Source: Zhongshania sp. (GTDB lineage Bacteria; Pseudomonadota; Gammaproteobacteria; Pseudomonadales; Spongiibacteraceae). From it: a stretch of 64,000 nucleotides of DNA. The stretch covers positions 1-64,000 of the forward strand of contig JAGPVP010000118.1 in NCBI GenBank assembly GCA_018066965.1. The letters are read 5' to 3'. A model generated the notes under the pieces. It was not told the DNA's origin, ran no database searches, and saw only the letters and a program-made list of their open reading frames with translations. Position 1 is the stretch's first letter, and each line of letters starts with the position of its first letter. Of this stretch, positions 1 to 9,908 are shown piece by piece. Made by a program: the position numbers and the translations under genes.

Positions 1-1
1 G

Positions 2-94
2 GCGGATAATTTCAGCAGTAAAATGCAGACTGTTCCGCTGCCTAAACCAGTGGATGATTTGCCGATAGTTGTGAAGCGCCTTTCCAAAGCGTGA
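2..94 (+). CDS. 3' end of a CDS truncated by the window edge (…ADNFSSKMQTVPLPKPVDDLPIVVKRLSKA*)
   Basis: Open frame from the window edge to TGA at 92-94; family not identifiable. Confidence 0.4.
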   Translation, partial: ADNFSSKMQTVPLPKPVDDLPIVVKRLSKA

Positions 95-237
95 CCGTTA
101 CCTTGGTATAGCTTCATACCCGATCCTGATTGCGTATCGGAGGGGGCTAATCTACTGTCATACTCGGCCACGACCGAGTATCCACGGGCGAAGCGACTAT
201 TTATTTGAGTATGGTGTAAGCCCGAAGCTCAAGGTAT

Positions 238-400
238 ATGGATCCCCGATCGAGTCGGGGATGACTAGGTGGTGGATTGTCATACCCGACCCCGATCGGG
301 TATCCAGGTGAGCAAAGCGAATGCAATTGGTTTTTACTAAGCGTGGTGTGCCCCATAGCCTGAGGTATATGGATCCCCAATCAAGTTGGGGATGACGATG
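238..400. repeat. Composite intergenic palindromic repeat (CATACCCGACCCCGATCGGGTATCCAGGTGAGC … GGATCCCCAATCAAGTTGGGGATGAC)
   Basis: Two palindromes joined by a conserved linker; same module recurs near 505-550, 1955-2080, 2245-2365, 2600-2650, 5010-5115 and 6489-6518. Confidence 0.8.
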
Positions 401-684
401 TTGGGCGGTTGGGGATGACGAGCTTGGGCGGACGAGACTTCGGCCACTGCTTTTGAGCCGAAGCCTTAGTCCAATTCAGCGCCGCTTTATGCAACAAAAC
501 TACGTCATACCCGACCCCGATCGGGTATCCAGGTGAGCGCAGCGAATGTTCATACCGCTCCAGTATCAATGATCTTTTTCGTCACTCCCTAGCAACCGTA
601 TTTGAGCGGAGATGTCATCGGTGCTCACGTATCCGGCCCTTATACTGTTTAACAGTGTGATCGCAATAATAAAGAGGATTTAGC

Positions 685-1707
685 ATGAAACTCGGACTCC
701 ATCTTGGCTATTGGCAAAAGCATCCTACCGACCGTTTTTTGGAATTGGCTCAAACTGCTGAGAATATGGGTTTCGATTCAGTGTTTACCGCAGAGGCTTA
801 TGGCTCGGACTGTTTTACACCGCTTGCGGCAATTGCAGCAACGACCAGTAAAATCCGTTTGTGTACCGGTGTTATGCAACTGTCTGCTCGCACGCCGGTA
901 TGTGCGGCGATGACGGCGATGACCTTGGATCACTTATCAAATGGCCGCCTGTGTTTGGGGGTAGGGGTATCGGGGCCGCAAGTCGTTGAAGGTTGGTATG
1001 GTCAGCAGTTTAAGCGCCCGCTTGAGCGTACCCGCGAGTGGTTAGATATTTTCCAGCAGGCGGTGTCGAGGGAGGCGCCGGTAGAGTTTCATGGCAGCCA
1101 ATATAATTTGCCTTACCAAGGCCCAGACAGTCTTGGTCTTGGTAAGCCGCTGAAAAGCATTACCCATCCCTTACGCAAAAAAATCCCGGTGTTTCTGGGC
1201 GCAGAAGGCCCTAAGAATATTGCATTAGCCGCGGAAAAATTTGATGGCTGGATGCCTATTTTTGTATCGCCATATCGTCTGAATATATTCGATGACAGCC
1301 TTGCGAATAAGCCAGAGGGATTTGAAATTAACGCGATGGTGAATTGCATTGTTAACGACAACTTGGAAGAGGCCATGTACCCCGGAAAAATGACCATGGC
1401 CTTGTATTTGGGTGGTATGGGAGCGCGACAAGAGAACTTTCATAAAAATTTAATGGGTCGCATGGGCTTTGGTGACGAAGCCGAAAAGGTGCAAGACTTG
1501 TGGTATGCGGGTAAGCACGATGAGGCGATTAAGGCTGTACCAGATGCCTTGGTTGACGAGATTTCATTACTTGGCCCTAAAGAGCGAATTAGAGAGCGCT
1601 TACAAGATTGGAAAAAGTCAGATGTGACCACGCTGATGATTGGTCATCGCGATCACTTTGAAACGTCGATAGAAACAATGGCGTTTCTTGCCAACGAAGT
1701 GGTGTAG
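685..1707 (+). CDS. LLM-class (luciferase-like) flavin/F420-dependent oxidoreductase
   Basis: MKLGLHLGYWQ…GFDSVFTAEAYGSDCFTPLAAIAATTSKIRLCTGVMQLSARTP: luciferase-like monooxygenase pattern; RBS aaagagg upstream. Confidence 0.88.
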   Translation: MKLGLHLGYWQKHPTDRFLELAQTAENMGFDSVFTAEAYGSDCFTPLAAIAATTSKIRLCTGVMQLSARTPVCAAMTAMTLDHLSNGRLCLGVGVSGPQVVEGWYGQQFKRPLERTREWLDIFQQAVSREAPVEFHGSQYNLPYQGPDSLGLGKPLKSITHPLRKKIPVFLGAEGPKNIALAAEKFDGWMPIFVSPYRLNIFDDSLANKPEGFEINAMVNCIVNDNLEEAMYPGKMTMALYLGGMGARQENFHKNLMGRMGFGDEAEKVQDLWYAGKHDEAIKAVPDALVDEISLLGPKERIRERLQDWKKSDVTTLMIGHRDHFETSIETMAFLANEVV

Positions 1708-1954
1708 CGACAGCTGATTGTTATGTCCCTTGCCGTGATACTTGGTTCTGATCTGGTGTCACGGTGAACGTATCCGAATTATTTTATAAAGACGCTGCAC
1801 AAGCTCTAAGTGTGCAGCGTTAATTGAGTAGCGGATAACACCGCGCTGTAGCTTATTCCCAATTCCCTAAAATCACCGTCATTCGTAACTCTTTAAAATT
1901 ACCGCCATCCTTAACTTTTTATAATCACCGTCATCTCCCCGCGCCTTAAAATTA

Positions 1955-2080
1955 CCGTCATCCCCGACTCCGAACGGGGATCCAGATGAGCGCTAGCGAA
2001 TATTTTTGGCTTTTATGACGCGCGGTGCGATTCATAGCCTGAGGTATATGGATCCCCAATCAAGTTGGGGATGACGATGT
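1955..2080. repeat. Composite palindromic repeat copy
   Basis: CATCCCCGACTCCGAACGGGGATCCAGATGAGCG…GATCCCCAATCAAGTTGGGGATGAC. Confidence 0.75.
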
Positions 2081-2244
2081 TGGACAGTTGGGGATGACGA
2101 TGTTGGACAGTTGGGGGTGACGAGGTTGGCGGATGGGCGATGATGACGGGGTGGGTGTTGAGGATGACGAAGTGAAGGACTGTCATATTCGGCTACGACC
2201 GAGTATGTACGTTATACCGAAGTGACAGTATGTTTTAAAAACCT

Positions 2245-2365
2245 CGTCATACCCGACCCTGATCGGGTATCCAGGTACAGCGCAGCGAATATTTTTGGCT
2301 TTTATGACGCGCGGTGTAGCTCAAAGCCCGAGGGCTATGGATCCCCAATCAAGTTGGGGATGACG
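2245..2365. repeat. Composite palindromic repeat copy
   Basis: CATACCCGACCCTGATCGGGTATCCAGG…TTTTTGGCTTTTATGACGCGCGGTG…GATCCCCAATCAAGTTGGGGATGAC. Confidence 0.75.
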
Positions 2366-2545
2366 ATGTTGGACAGTTGGGGATGACGATGTTGGACAGT
2401 TGGGGATGACGATGTTGGACAGTTGGGGATGGCAAGGTTGGACAGTTGAGGGTGACGAGATGGGCGGTTTGGGGATGACGAAGTTGGAGGATTGGGGGAT
2501 GAGTATGGCGATTGGGGCGATGAGGTTGGACGGTTTGGGATGACG
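2352..2545. repeat. Degenerate tandem array of a ~23-bp unit (AGTTGGGGATGACGATGTTGGAC)
   Basis: Three near-identical consecutive 23-mers followed by diverged copies; shorter related array at ~2055-2125. Confidence 0.8.
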
Positions 2546-2700
2546 TGCTGGAAGGTGGTCTTTACTCGGCTTGCGTGACCGAGTACCCACCCCTTACTTC
2601 GTCATCCCCGACCCAGATCGGGGATCCAGATGAGCGTTAGCGAATGCCTTTGGGTTTTGTATCCGACCTCAGACACCAAGCGTCCGTCGTAATCCAAGCG

Positions 2701-3534
2701 TTAGGCAATAACAGCGTCAAGTTCGAAGGGCTTACTCTCGTCATTGGCCAGCAGTGTTTGCAGAACAGGCATAATTTCTTGCAGCTGTGCTTCTAGTTGC
2801 CAAGGCGGGTTGATGACAAACATGGCGCTGCCATACATACCGTGACTGCCTTGCTCGGCTTGAACACAAAGTTGGGCGTGCAGGTAATTTTTGGGCGATA
2901 AGCCTTTTAAACGCCGACCTAAGTCTTTTGATTCGTCTCTGGGTATGAGTGGATACCACACCGCGTACACGCCATTTGGAAAGCGTTGCTGGCTGTCTTT
3001 TAAGGCGTTAATGACATTGCGGTAGTCATTTTTGTCTTCGTACGGCGGATCTATTAATACCAGTGCGCGCTTGCTTGGTGGTGGCAATAAACCTTTTAAA
3101 CCGGCAAAGCCATCGGTGTCACTGATTTGGGCGCGGCCTTTAAAACGCTTACTTAGGTTTTGATGATCGTTGGGGTGCAGCTCAAATAAATGCGCTTTGT
3201 CTTGTTCACGCAATAGTGACAACGCGATGGCTGGTGAGCCAGGGTAACCCACAGCTTCGCCGCTGCAACATGCTTCAACAATCTCCAAATAGTGCTTTAG
3301 CGGCGCTGGCAGGTCGATATCTGCATTACGCAATTTAGCAATGCCGGTATCAAACTCGCGGTTCTGAGCGCTGAAGGTGCTGGCGAAGTGATAAAACCCC
3401 GCCCCAGCGTGGGTGTCGATATAAGAGACAGCAGTGGGTTTTTGCATAAGGTAGTCGAGGATCAGTACCTCAACCACATGCTTAATCACGTCGGCGTGAT
3501 TGCCGGCGTGAAAACCGTGGCGATAACTAAGCAT
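2701..3534 (-). CDS. rlmJ: 23S rRNA (adenine(2030)-N6)-methyltransferase RlmJ
   Basis: MLSYRHGFHAGNHADVIKHVV…YIDTHAGAGFY…LVLIDPPYE. Confidence 0.93.
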   Translation of the reverse strand: MLSYRHGFHAGNHADVIKHVVEVLILDYLMQKPTAVSYIDTHAGAGFYHFASTFSAQNREFDTGIAKLRNADIDLPAPLKHYLEIVEACCSGEAVGYPGSPAIALSLLREQDKAHLFELHPNDHQNLSKRFKGRAQISDTDGFAGLKGLLPPPSKRALVLIDPPYEDKNDYRNVINALKDSQQRFPNGVYAVWYPLIPRDESKDLGRRLKGLSPKNYLHAQLCVQAEQGSHGMYGSAMFVINPPWQLEAQLQEIMPVLQTLLANDESKPFELDAVIA

Positions 3535-3567
3535 TGCCGAATATTCCGGTGTAGGCGCTGAATGAAC

Positions 3568-4542
3568 TCAGCGCTGGTGGTAGTCAACGCAAAGCGCGAC
3601 TTCGTTGGCTGCGCCCAAAATAACGGGAACGCGCTGGTGAATATGTTCTGGTTGAATATCGAGAATCTTGCCCTCGGGTGTCCACACTTCGCCGCCTGCT
3701 TGCTCAACTAAAAAGCCCATCGGATTGGCTTCATACATTAGGCGCAATTTACCGGCTTGTTCTGGTTTGCGGCTGTCCCAAGGGTAGGTGAACAAGCCAC
3801 CGCGACACAGGATTCTATGCACGTCTGCGACCATGGCGGCAACCCAGCGCATATTAAAGTCTTTGCCCCGTGGGCCATCTTTGCCCGCAATTAAGTCAGC
3901 AATATAAGATTGCATCGGCGCAACCCAGTGACGCTGATTAGACATATTGATAGAAAACTCTTTGGCGTCAGCAGGGATAGTGACCTCAGATTCGGTGAGC
4001 AAGTAGCTGCCGGCATCTTGATCTAAAGTAAACATGACTACGCCATTGCCGGTGCTCAATACCAGCATCACCGATGGCCCGTACAGGACATAGCCCGCTG
4101 CTCTTTGGTGGCGGCCAGGTTGTAGAAAGTCTTGCTCAGTGACCACAGCATCACCTGTGTGTGGCAACACCGAAAAAATAGTGCCAACCATACTATTGAT
4201 GTCGATGTTGGATGAGCCATCTAGCGGGTCGAATGTAACTAGGAAGCTGCCGGTGGTGTGGCAGGGTACAACGTCAGTTTCTTCTTCAGAGGCCAGTCCA
4301 CGCACGGCAGGTAAAGCCGCGAGGGCGTCCTTGATCATATCGTTGGCGATAACATCTAACTTTTTCTGATCTTCACCTTGCACATTCTCTGCACCGGCGG
4401 CGCCGAGAATACCGGCGAGCGCGCCTTTGGCTAAGGCTTTACTAATATCAGCACTGACGTCAGCCAGACCAAGAATAATTGATTGTAGTTCGGGCGCCAC
4501 AGAGGCGTTCGCTAAATATTGGGGCAGGTCAATTCTGCTCAT
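3568..4542 (-). CDS. fbp: Class 1 fructose-1,6-bisphosphatase
   Basis: [35 protein letters not shown]…[11 protein letters not shown]-type motifs; start assigned at [10 protein letters not shown] (4542), ORF open to 4644. Confidence 0.93.
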   Translation of the reverse strand: MSRIDLPQYLANASVAPELQSIILGLADVSADISKALAKGALAGILGAAGAENVQGEDQKKLDVIANDMIKDALAALPAVRGLASEEETDVVPCHTTGSFLVTFDPLDGSSNIDINSMVGTIFSVLPHTGDAVVTEQDFLQPGRHQRAAGYVLYGPSVMLVLSTGNGVVMFTLDQDAGSYLLTESEVTIPADAKEFSINMSNQRHWVAPMQSYIADLIAGKDGPRGKDFNMRWVAAMVADVHRILCRGGLFTYPWDSRKPEQAGKLRLMYEANPMGFLVEQAGGEVWTPEGKILDIQPEHIHQRVPVILGAANEVALCVDYHQR

Positions 4543-4710
4543 GGGAAAATTCCGTTTTGCGGGATAACAGCGGTCTATTATGTCATTAGGGTGGGCGAGA
4601 AGACAGGTAAGCTGTATTGGGAGTCGCGAAATAAGGCCTAGCATTTTACAAACAGATGTTTAGTGGCCTATTGTTACCGAACTAATTTCTACAATGACAA
4701 GGAGGTCATT

Positions 4711-4968
4711 ATGAAGTCTTGCCTGTTAGGTCTCGTATTTTGTTTCGGTATATTTCCCGTAGTGCATGCAGCGAGCTGGGATGCCTGCCGCGCGCGAAAA
4801 ATTGAAGCAGTCCGACTTGAGCAAGCCCTCGGTGACGGGAAAAAACTAAAGGGCTACTCAAGTGGCGCTGCAATGAAAAAGGCGCGCCGCGCAAAAGAAG
4901 AATGGATCTGGAAAAACTGCCGCTACTATTCACGTCGTTTAAGGGATATTGAGCGAGACATGATGTGA
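4711..4968 (+). CDS. Small putative secreted/periplasmic protein
   Basis: N-terminal signal MKSCLLGLVFCFGIFPVVHA; RBS aaggaggtc; no family recognised. Confidence 0.55.
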   Translation: MKSCLLGLVFCFGIFPVVHAASWDACRARKIEAVRLEQALGDGKKLKGYSSGAAMKKARRAKEEWIWKNCRYYSRRLRDIERDMM

Positions 4969-5119
4969 TGTTTGTGGGGTGTTCGGCTTAAATTACCTGC
5001 AAAATAATTTGTCATACTGGGCTACGATCACGTGCCTAGATCGGCTACGGCGAATGCTGCTAGCTTAAGAAAGCGCAGTGCAACTTCAAGTCTGCGGCCT
5101 ATGGATCCCCGATCAAGCC

Positions 5120-6407
5120 GCACTGCTGTCCGGAATAAATTAAAGGGAAATGGCTGGAGGGGTTGCAGAGCCTTTGCCTAGAGGGTAAACCTCTGAGTGC
5201 GAACTCAAAAACAAAGGCCTGCAACATGTATACAAATACCCGATTTGGCGAGCTAATGAAAGGCATTCCACGTGGGATGTTTGAGCGCCTCGCTAAAAAG
5301 CATCAAGCGGACAAATACAGCAAAGGATTTCGGTGCTGGGATCAATTTGCCGCCATGCTCTATGGCCAAGTGACCGGCAGCCGGAGTTTGCGAGATCTGG
5401 AACTGTCATTTAACAGCCACGAAGGGCACCACTATCACCTTGGCGCACGGACCATAAGGCGCTCAACGCTGGCCGACGCTAACAATAAGCGTGATGTCGC
5501 GCTATACGAATCACTGTGCCAACAGTTACTCCTTCGTGCTCGGGGGCAGCTTAAAGCGCAGGTAAGCGACATGTTGTACTTGTTGGATTCAACGCCGATT
5601 CCCCTCAAAGGCCTAGGTTATGACGACTGGGCCGCCAATGGTCACCGCACACCGGGTTTAAAGGTTCATATGGTGATAGAGGGCAATCAGCACGTTCCGG
5701 TATACGGTAAAATTACGCCAAGCAATGTGCCTGATCTCAACGATGCCCGGCAAATGAAGATTGAAGCGGGGGCTACCTATGTCTTTGACAAAGGGTATTA
5801 CGACTTCAATTGGTGGCACCGGATTAATGAGGAAGACGCGTTGTTTGTAACGCGCGCGAAGCATAACGCGGCACTAAAGCTTGTTAATAGCCACTCGATT
5901 GAAGGCTGCGGGGCTCATATCCTTAGTGACGAAGCAGTTTGCTTCAAAAATCGCCGTCCTGGTGGCGGTCGAATCAACGAGTACATCGACCCGCTGCGGA
6001 GAGTGACGGTATATCGAGAGGATCACGATACGCCGCTCGTATTGCTCACCAATGACTTTACGCGCAGTGCTGACGAGGTCGCCGCGCTCTATAAGCAGCG
6101 CTGGCAAATAGAGCTGTTCTTTAAGTGGTTAAAGCAAAATCTAAAGATTAAGCGCTTCCTAGGTCGCAGTGAAAATGCGGTTAAAACCCAGATTTACATC
6201 GCGGTCATTGCTTATGTGTTGCTGTGGTTATACCGCAAGGCAGAAGGTATGGGCTGCAGTCTAACCGACTGCGCTAGATTGCTGGCCTCAGCGGCCTTCC
6301 AGCGGCCAAGAAGTGAATACAGCATATGGAAACGGCGACGACAGCAGAGAGAGGAGCTCTTGGCACTGCAGGGAATCTTGATATGAATTTATTCCGGACA
6401 GTAGTGC
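5120..6407 (+). mobile_element. IS4-family insertion sequence
   Basis: 22-bp terminal inverted repeats GCACT(G/A)CTGTCCGGAATAAATT at 5120-5141 and 6386-6407 (1 mismatch) bracketing one transposase ORF. Confidence 0.9.
5226..6386 (+). CDS. IS4-family DDE transposase
   Basis: LLDSTPIPLKG…, FDKGYYDFNWW…, YKQRWQIELFFKWLKQNLKIKRFLG (YREK-like region); start assigned at MYTNTRFGEL. Confidence 0.92.
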   Translation: MYTNTRFGELMKGIPRGMFERLAKKHQADKYSKGFRCWDQFAAMLYGQVTGSRSLRDLELSFNSHEGHHYHLGARTIRRSTLADANNKRDVALYESLCQQLLLRARGQLKAQVSDMLYLLDSTPIPLKGLGYDDWAANGHRTPGLKVHMVIEGNQHVPVYGKITPSNVPDLNDARQMKIEAGATYVFDKGYYDFNWWHRINEEDALFVTRAKHNAALKLVNSHSIEGCGAHILSDEAVCFKNRRPGGGRINEYIDPLRRVTVYREDHDTPLVLLTNDFTRSADEVAALYKQRWQIELFFKWLKQNLKIKRFLGRSENAVKTQIYIAVIAYVLLWLYRKAEGMGCSLTDCARLLASAAFQRPRSEYSIWKRRRQQREELLALQGILI

Positions 6408-6410
6408 AAC

Positions 6411-6605
6411 TTGATTGAGGGTCCAGAAACCTCGGGCTGTACGTTATTGCGAACTCTGATAAAACCAGCAGTAGTCACTCCGCTTCAACTGGATCCCCGA
6501 TCGGGGTCGGGGATGACGCAGTGTGGTGGTGTTATCCTCAAATTGATTAAGGATCCAGAAATCTCGGGCTGTACGTTATTGCGAACTCAAGCCAGCAGTA
6601 GTTGA
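6411..6605 (+). repeat. ~65-bp imperfect direct repeat (6411-6478 / 6542-6605)
   Basis: TTGATT(G/A)AGG(G/A)TCCAGAAA(C/T)CTCGGGCTGTACGTTATTGCGAACTC…CCAGCAGTAG present twice. Confidence 0.85.
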
Positions 6606-7573
6606 CCACTACAACCGACGCCAGTATCGAATTCATGTACGAAACCATGAGCGGCGCGTCGCCTTGGTTTATTCTGCCGGGCCAGGATGGGCCGGTGCAG
6701 GTCATGAGTGGGGCCACCATTCACGAAGAGCGCAAAGACCTGCAGGCGAAGATTAATCATCTATTAAATGACAAAACCGTGATTTCGTTTATCGGTGGCG
6801 TGTCGGACGAGAAAGACTATTTCGCGGTGAATGCGGGGGTGGAAGCACTCTATGAAATTCCCGACACTCAGCTCACCCTAACCGCCGGTATCGGTTACAG
6901 CGACGACGAATTGGAGCCGACCGACGGCAGTATATTGCCAGACCGCATTGTTCGCGCGACCCGCGACAGCACCACCGCCTTTGTGGGGCTATCGCAGATA
7001 TTAAGTAAAACCACCGTGGTACAAGCCAGCCTTAGCTACAGTTTACAGCGGGGATTTTTGTCCGATCCCTACAAAAAAGTATGGATAGATGATCAGGCGA
7101 ATACTATTAACGACAGCCGCCCCGACGACCGCAATCAGTTTGTGGCGCAGGCTCGGTTGCGGCATTTCTTGCCGGAATTAAAAGCGGCGGTGCACTTGGA
7201 TTACCGCTATTTTGAAGATGATTGGGAAGTAGCTTCTAGCACCATAGAGGCGGCCTGGTATCAAAACTTGCCCGGCGGCTGGGTGTTCACACCGTCGCTG
7301 CGCTACTACAGCCAAACCCAAGCCTTCTTCTATGCGCCGTATTTCTTTTCGGCGCGGAGCGACGGTTTTGGCTCGGCGGATTATCGCCTGTCGCCCTATG
7401 GCGCCATCAGCGTAAAACTGCGTTTAGAGAAGCGCTGGCAAAGTTTGGATCTGCACGCCGAATGGGAAAGTTATGAAGCCAGTGCAGATTATTCCTTAGA
7501 TTCCGTCGATCTGGAAAACCCCGGCTTGGTAGAATTTGATATTCTCTCCGTGGGACTTAACTGGCGACTTTAA
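6602..7573 (+). pseudogene. DUF3570-family protein, N-terminally truncated (no signal peptide or first strands)
   Basis: C-terminal beta-barrel-like DUF3570 sequence (…SIEFMYETMSGASPWFILPG…DILSVGLNWRL) starts abruptly at the repeat junction. Confidence 0.65.
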
Positions 7574-7604
7574 TGTAGGCGTGTGTAGGCTCCCTTACTG
7601 ACTG

Positions 7605-8519
7605 ATGGAGAGACACTGCGTGCAGCTTTACCACTACCCCTTTACGGCGATGGCCAGCCCCTGCGAACTGCGCTTATACGCGGCGTCGCAAGCACTGGCC
7701 GATGCCGCTGCCGATGCCGCCAAGGCGGAAGTCATCCGCATTGAACAAACCTACTCACGTTACCGCGAAGACAGCGTCGTCGGCCGAATCAACGCAGCAG
7801 CCGGTGGTGCCCCGCTTGCTGTTGACGAAGAAACCTGCGCGCTAATTAACTACGCCACCACGGCCTATGCCGAAAGCGACGGACTGTTTGATATTAGCTC
7901 AGGCGTGCTTCGCGAAGTGTGGAATTTCAAACTCGGACAATTACCCAGCCCCGCCGCCGTGGCATTTTGTTTAAAGCGTGTGGGCTGGAGCAAGGTGCAG
8001 TGGGACGCCCCCAATATCTCCCTTCAACAGGGAATGGAATTAGACTTTGGCGGTTTCGGCAAAGAATACGCCGCAGACCGCGCCGCCACGATTTGCACAG
8101 AACAAGGCATCGCCCACGGCTTAGTGGAATTGGGTGGCGACATCCGCGTCATTGGCCCACACCCCGACGGCAGCGCCTGGCAGATCGGCATTCGCAACCC
8201 CCGCGATCCTGACGTGGCGATGGCGGTAATACCGTTAAAAACCGGCGGCCTCGCCAGCAGTGGCGACTACGAACGCTTTATGGTGATAGACGGCAAGCGC
8301 TACAGTCACATTTTAAATCCCCGCACTGGCCGCCCGGTAGATCAGCCCATGGCTGGCGTCACCGTTGTCGCGCCCCTGTGTTTACTCGCCGGCACAGCGG
8401 CAACCGTTGCCATGCTGCAGGGCGAAAAGGGCGCATCGGCGTGGTTGAACGAAATGGGTTTACCCCATTTGTGGATTGATCAAGCGGGGATGTTGGGGGG
8501 AGATTTGGTGTCACCTTAG
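7605..8519 (+). CDS. apbE: FAD:protein FMN transferase (ApbE family)
   Basis: ASPCELRLYA…, ELDFGGFGKEYAADRAA…GLVELGGDIRVIG…YSHILNPRTGRPV. Confidence 0.92.
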   Translation: MERHCVQLYHYPFTAMASPCELRLYAASQALADAAADAAKAEVIRIEQTYSRYREDSVVGRINAAAGGAPLAVDEETCALINYATTAYAESDGLFDISSGVLREVWNFKLGQLPSPAAVAFCLKRVGWSKVQWDAPNISLQQGMELDFGGFGKEYAADRAATICTEQGIAHGLVELGGDIRVIGPHPDGSAWQIGIRNPRDPDVAMAVIPLKTGGLASSGDYERFMVIDGKRYSHILNPRTGRPVDQPMAGVTVVAPLCLLAGTAATVAMLQGEKGASAWLNEMGLPHLWIDQAGMLGGDLVSP

Positions 8520-8813
8520 CGGTCATTCCCCTTATCTACCTAACGAGTTACTTAACTCGTTGAAATTCTTCAAAAACAGGATATGATCAAGTGAAGGGAA
8601 TGCATGGCAGAAATAAAAGGACGCTCTCGTTTGACTGACGCTCGCTAATAGCGGGGTCGTTACCTCATTGAATTCCCTATAAATTTCCAATCTACTGAAA
8701 AGCCGGTTCCGTGATAAGGGGGCCAAAGTGATATGTGGCCTGAGTCGTCTGAATAAAACTATTAGCTGCCATGGAGCACCGGGTGCGAAATTCACCAAAA
8801 TAGGATGCGAGTA

Positions 8814-9908
8814 ATGAATTTGCTGGAACAAATCGAAGAAAAGCGTAAAGAAATATTTACCGACTCCTATCCGATGTCGATTGGGGAGCTGGCAAATTTA
8901 TATCGAGATGGCGATCTTGAGATCAATCCTGCATTTCAACGCTTCTTTAGATGGAGCGACGCTCAAAAAGTCAGGCTAATCGAATCGATTCTTCTTGGCA
9001 TTCCGTTGCCATCGATTTTCGTTGCACAAAGGGATGATGGTGTTTGGGATTTGGTCGATGGATTGCAAAGAATTTCAACCATACTGAACTTCATGGGAGA
9101 GCTGAAGAACGCTGAAAAAGAGGTAGTTAAGCCATTGAGACTAACAAAAACTGACTATCTTCCACTGCTTGACGGCGTCGTCTGGACCGAGGGCGATGGA
9201 GAGCTCGAAAGTTCACTTAAAAGGCTCTTTAAGCGTGAGAAAATAGAAATAAAAATTATCAAAAAAGAAAGTGACACCAGCACAAAATTCGAGCTATTCC
9301 AAAGGCTAAATACAGGGGGGTCTCAGCTTTCTGACCAAGAGGTGCGTAACTGTCTTTTGATTATGCTGAATGAAGATTTTTACAAAATTCTGGTTGATTT
9401 GTCGAAAGATATTAATTTCAACGATTCTATAAATATCACAGAAAGGCTTTACGAAGAGCGATATGAAATGGAGTTGGTTCTTCGGCTGCTAGCATTAGCG
9501 AATTCGGAGGCCGAAGAGCTTAGATCTATCCCTGATGTATCAGAGTTTCTAACGAACAAAGTTAAAGACTTCGCAGACTCTGATATAGATTGGAAGAAAG
9601 AGAAAGACGTGTTGTCCAAGTCATTTGAAATTATCAATCAGACTCTTGGGGAAGATGCATTTAAAAGAAAAGACGGCAACCGTTTTAAGGGAGGCTTCCA
9701 ACTTACTATATACGAAGTAATTGCGGCCGGGTCGTATCTCTATATAAAAGATGGGCGGGATGTCACAGCCCTCCCGGACTTACTTGTAGAAGTAGTAGGG
9801 AAGTTGGGAGATGACCCGGTATTTCGGCAGTATAGTGGGTCTGGTTCCAAGGCCAACTACCGATGGCCAAAATTTGTGCCACTGTCGAAGCAATTGTTTC
9901 TAGCATGA
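8814..9908 (+). CDS. DUF262-domain (GmrSD-N/ParB-like fold) protein
   Basis: SIGELANLYRDGDLEINPAFQRFFRWSDAQKVRLIESILLGIPLPSIFVAQ…VWDLVDGLQRISTIL (DGxQR motif). Confidence 0.9.
   Translation: MNLLEQIEEKRKEIFTDSYPMSIGELANLYRDGDLEINPAFQRFFRWSDAQKVRLIESILLGIPLPSIFVAQRDDGVWDLVDGLQRISTILNFMGELKNAEKEVVKPLRLTKTDYLPLLDGVVWTEGDGELESSLKRLFKREKIEIKIIKKESDTSTKFELFQRLNTGGSQLSDQEVRNCLLIMLNEDFYKILVDLSKDINFNDSINITERLYEERYEMELVLRLLALANSEAEELRSIPDVSEFLTNKVKDFADSDIDWKKEKDVLSKSFEIINQTLGEDAFKRKDGNRFKGGFQLTIYEVIAAGSYLYIKDGRDVTALPDLLVEVVGKLGDDPVFRQYSGSGSKANYRWPKFVPLSKQLFLA

Noticed and set aside
2352-2545. Possible CRISPR array
   Set aside because: Head-to-tail 23-mers without unique spacers and no cas genes; it is a degenerate tandem repeat.
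2321-2590. 89-aa minus-strand ORF (…SSPTVQHRHPQLDWGSIALGL)
   Set aside because: Translation of the tandem/palindromic repeats, not a real protein; same for 381..569.
8542-8561. CTAACGAGTT-…-AACTCGTTG palindrome as a left-boundary attC
   Set aside because: Only ~20 bp, too short for attC and lacking internal structure; more likely a weak terminator after apbE.
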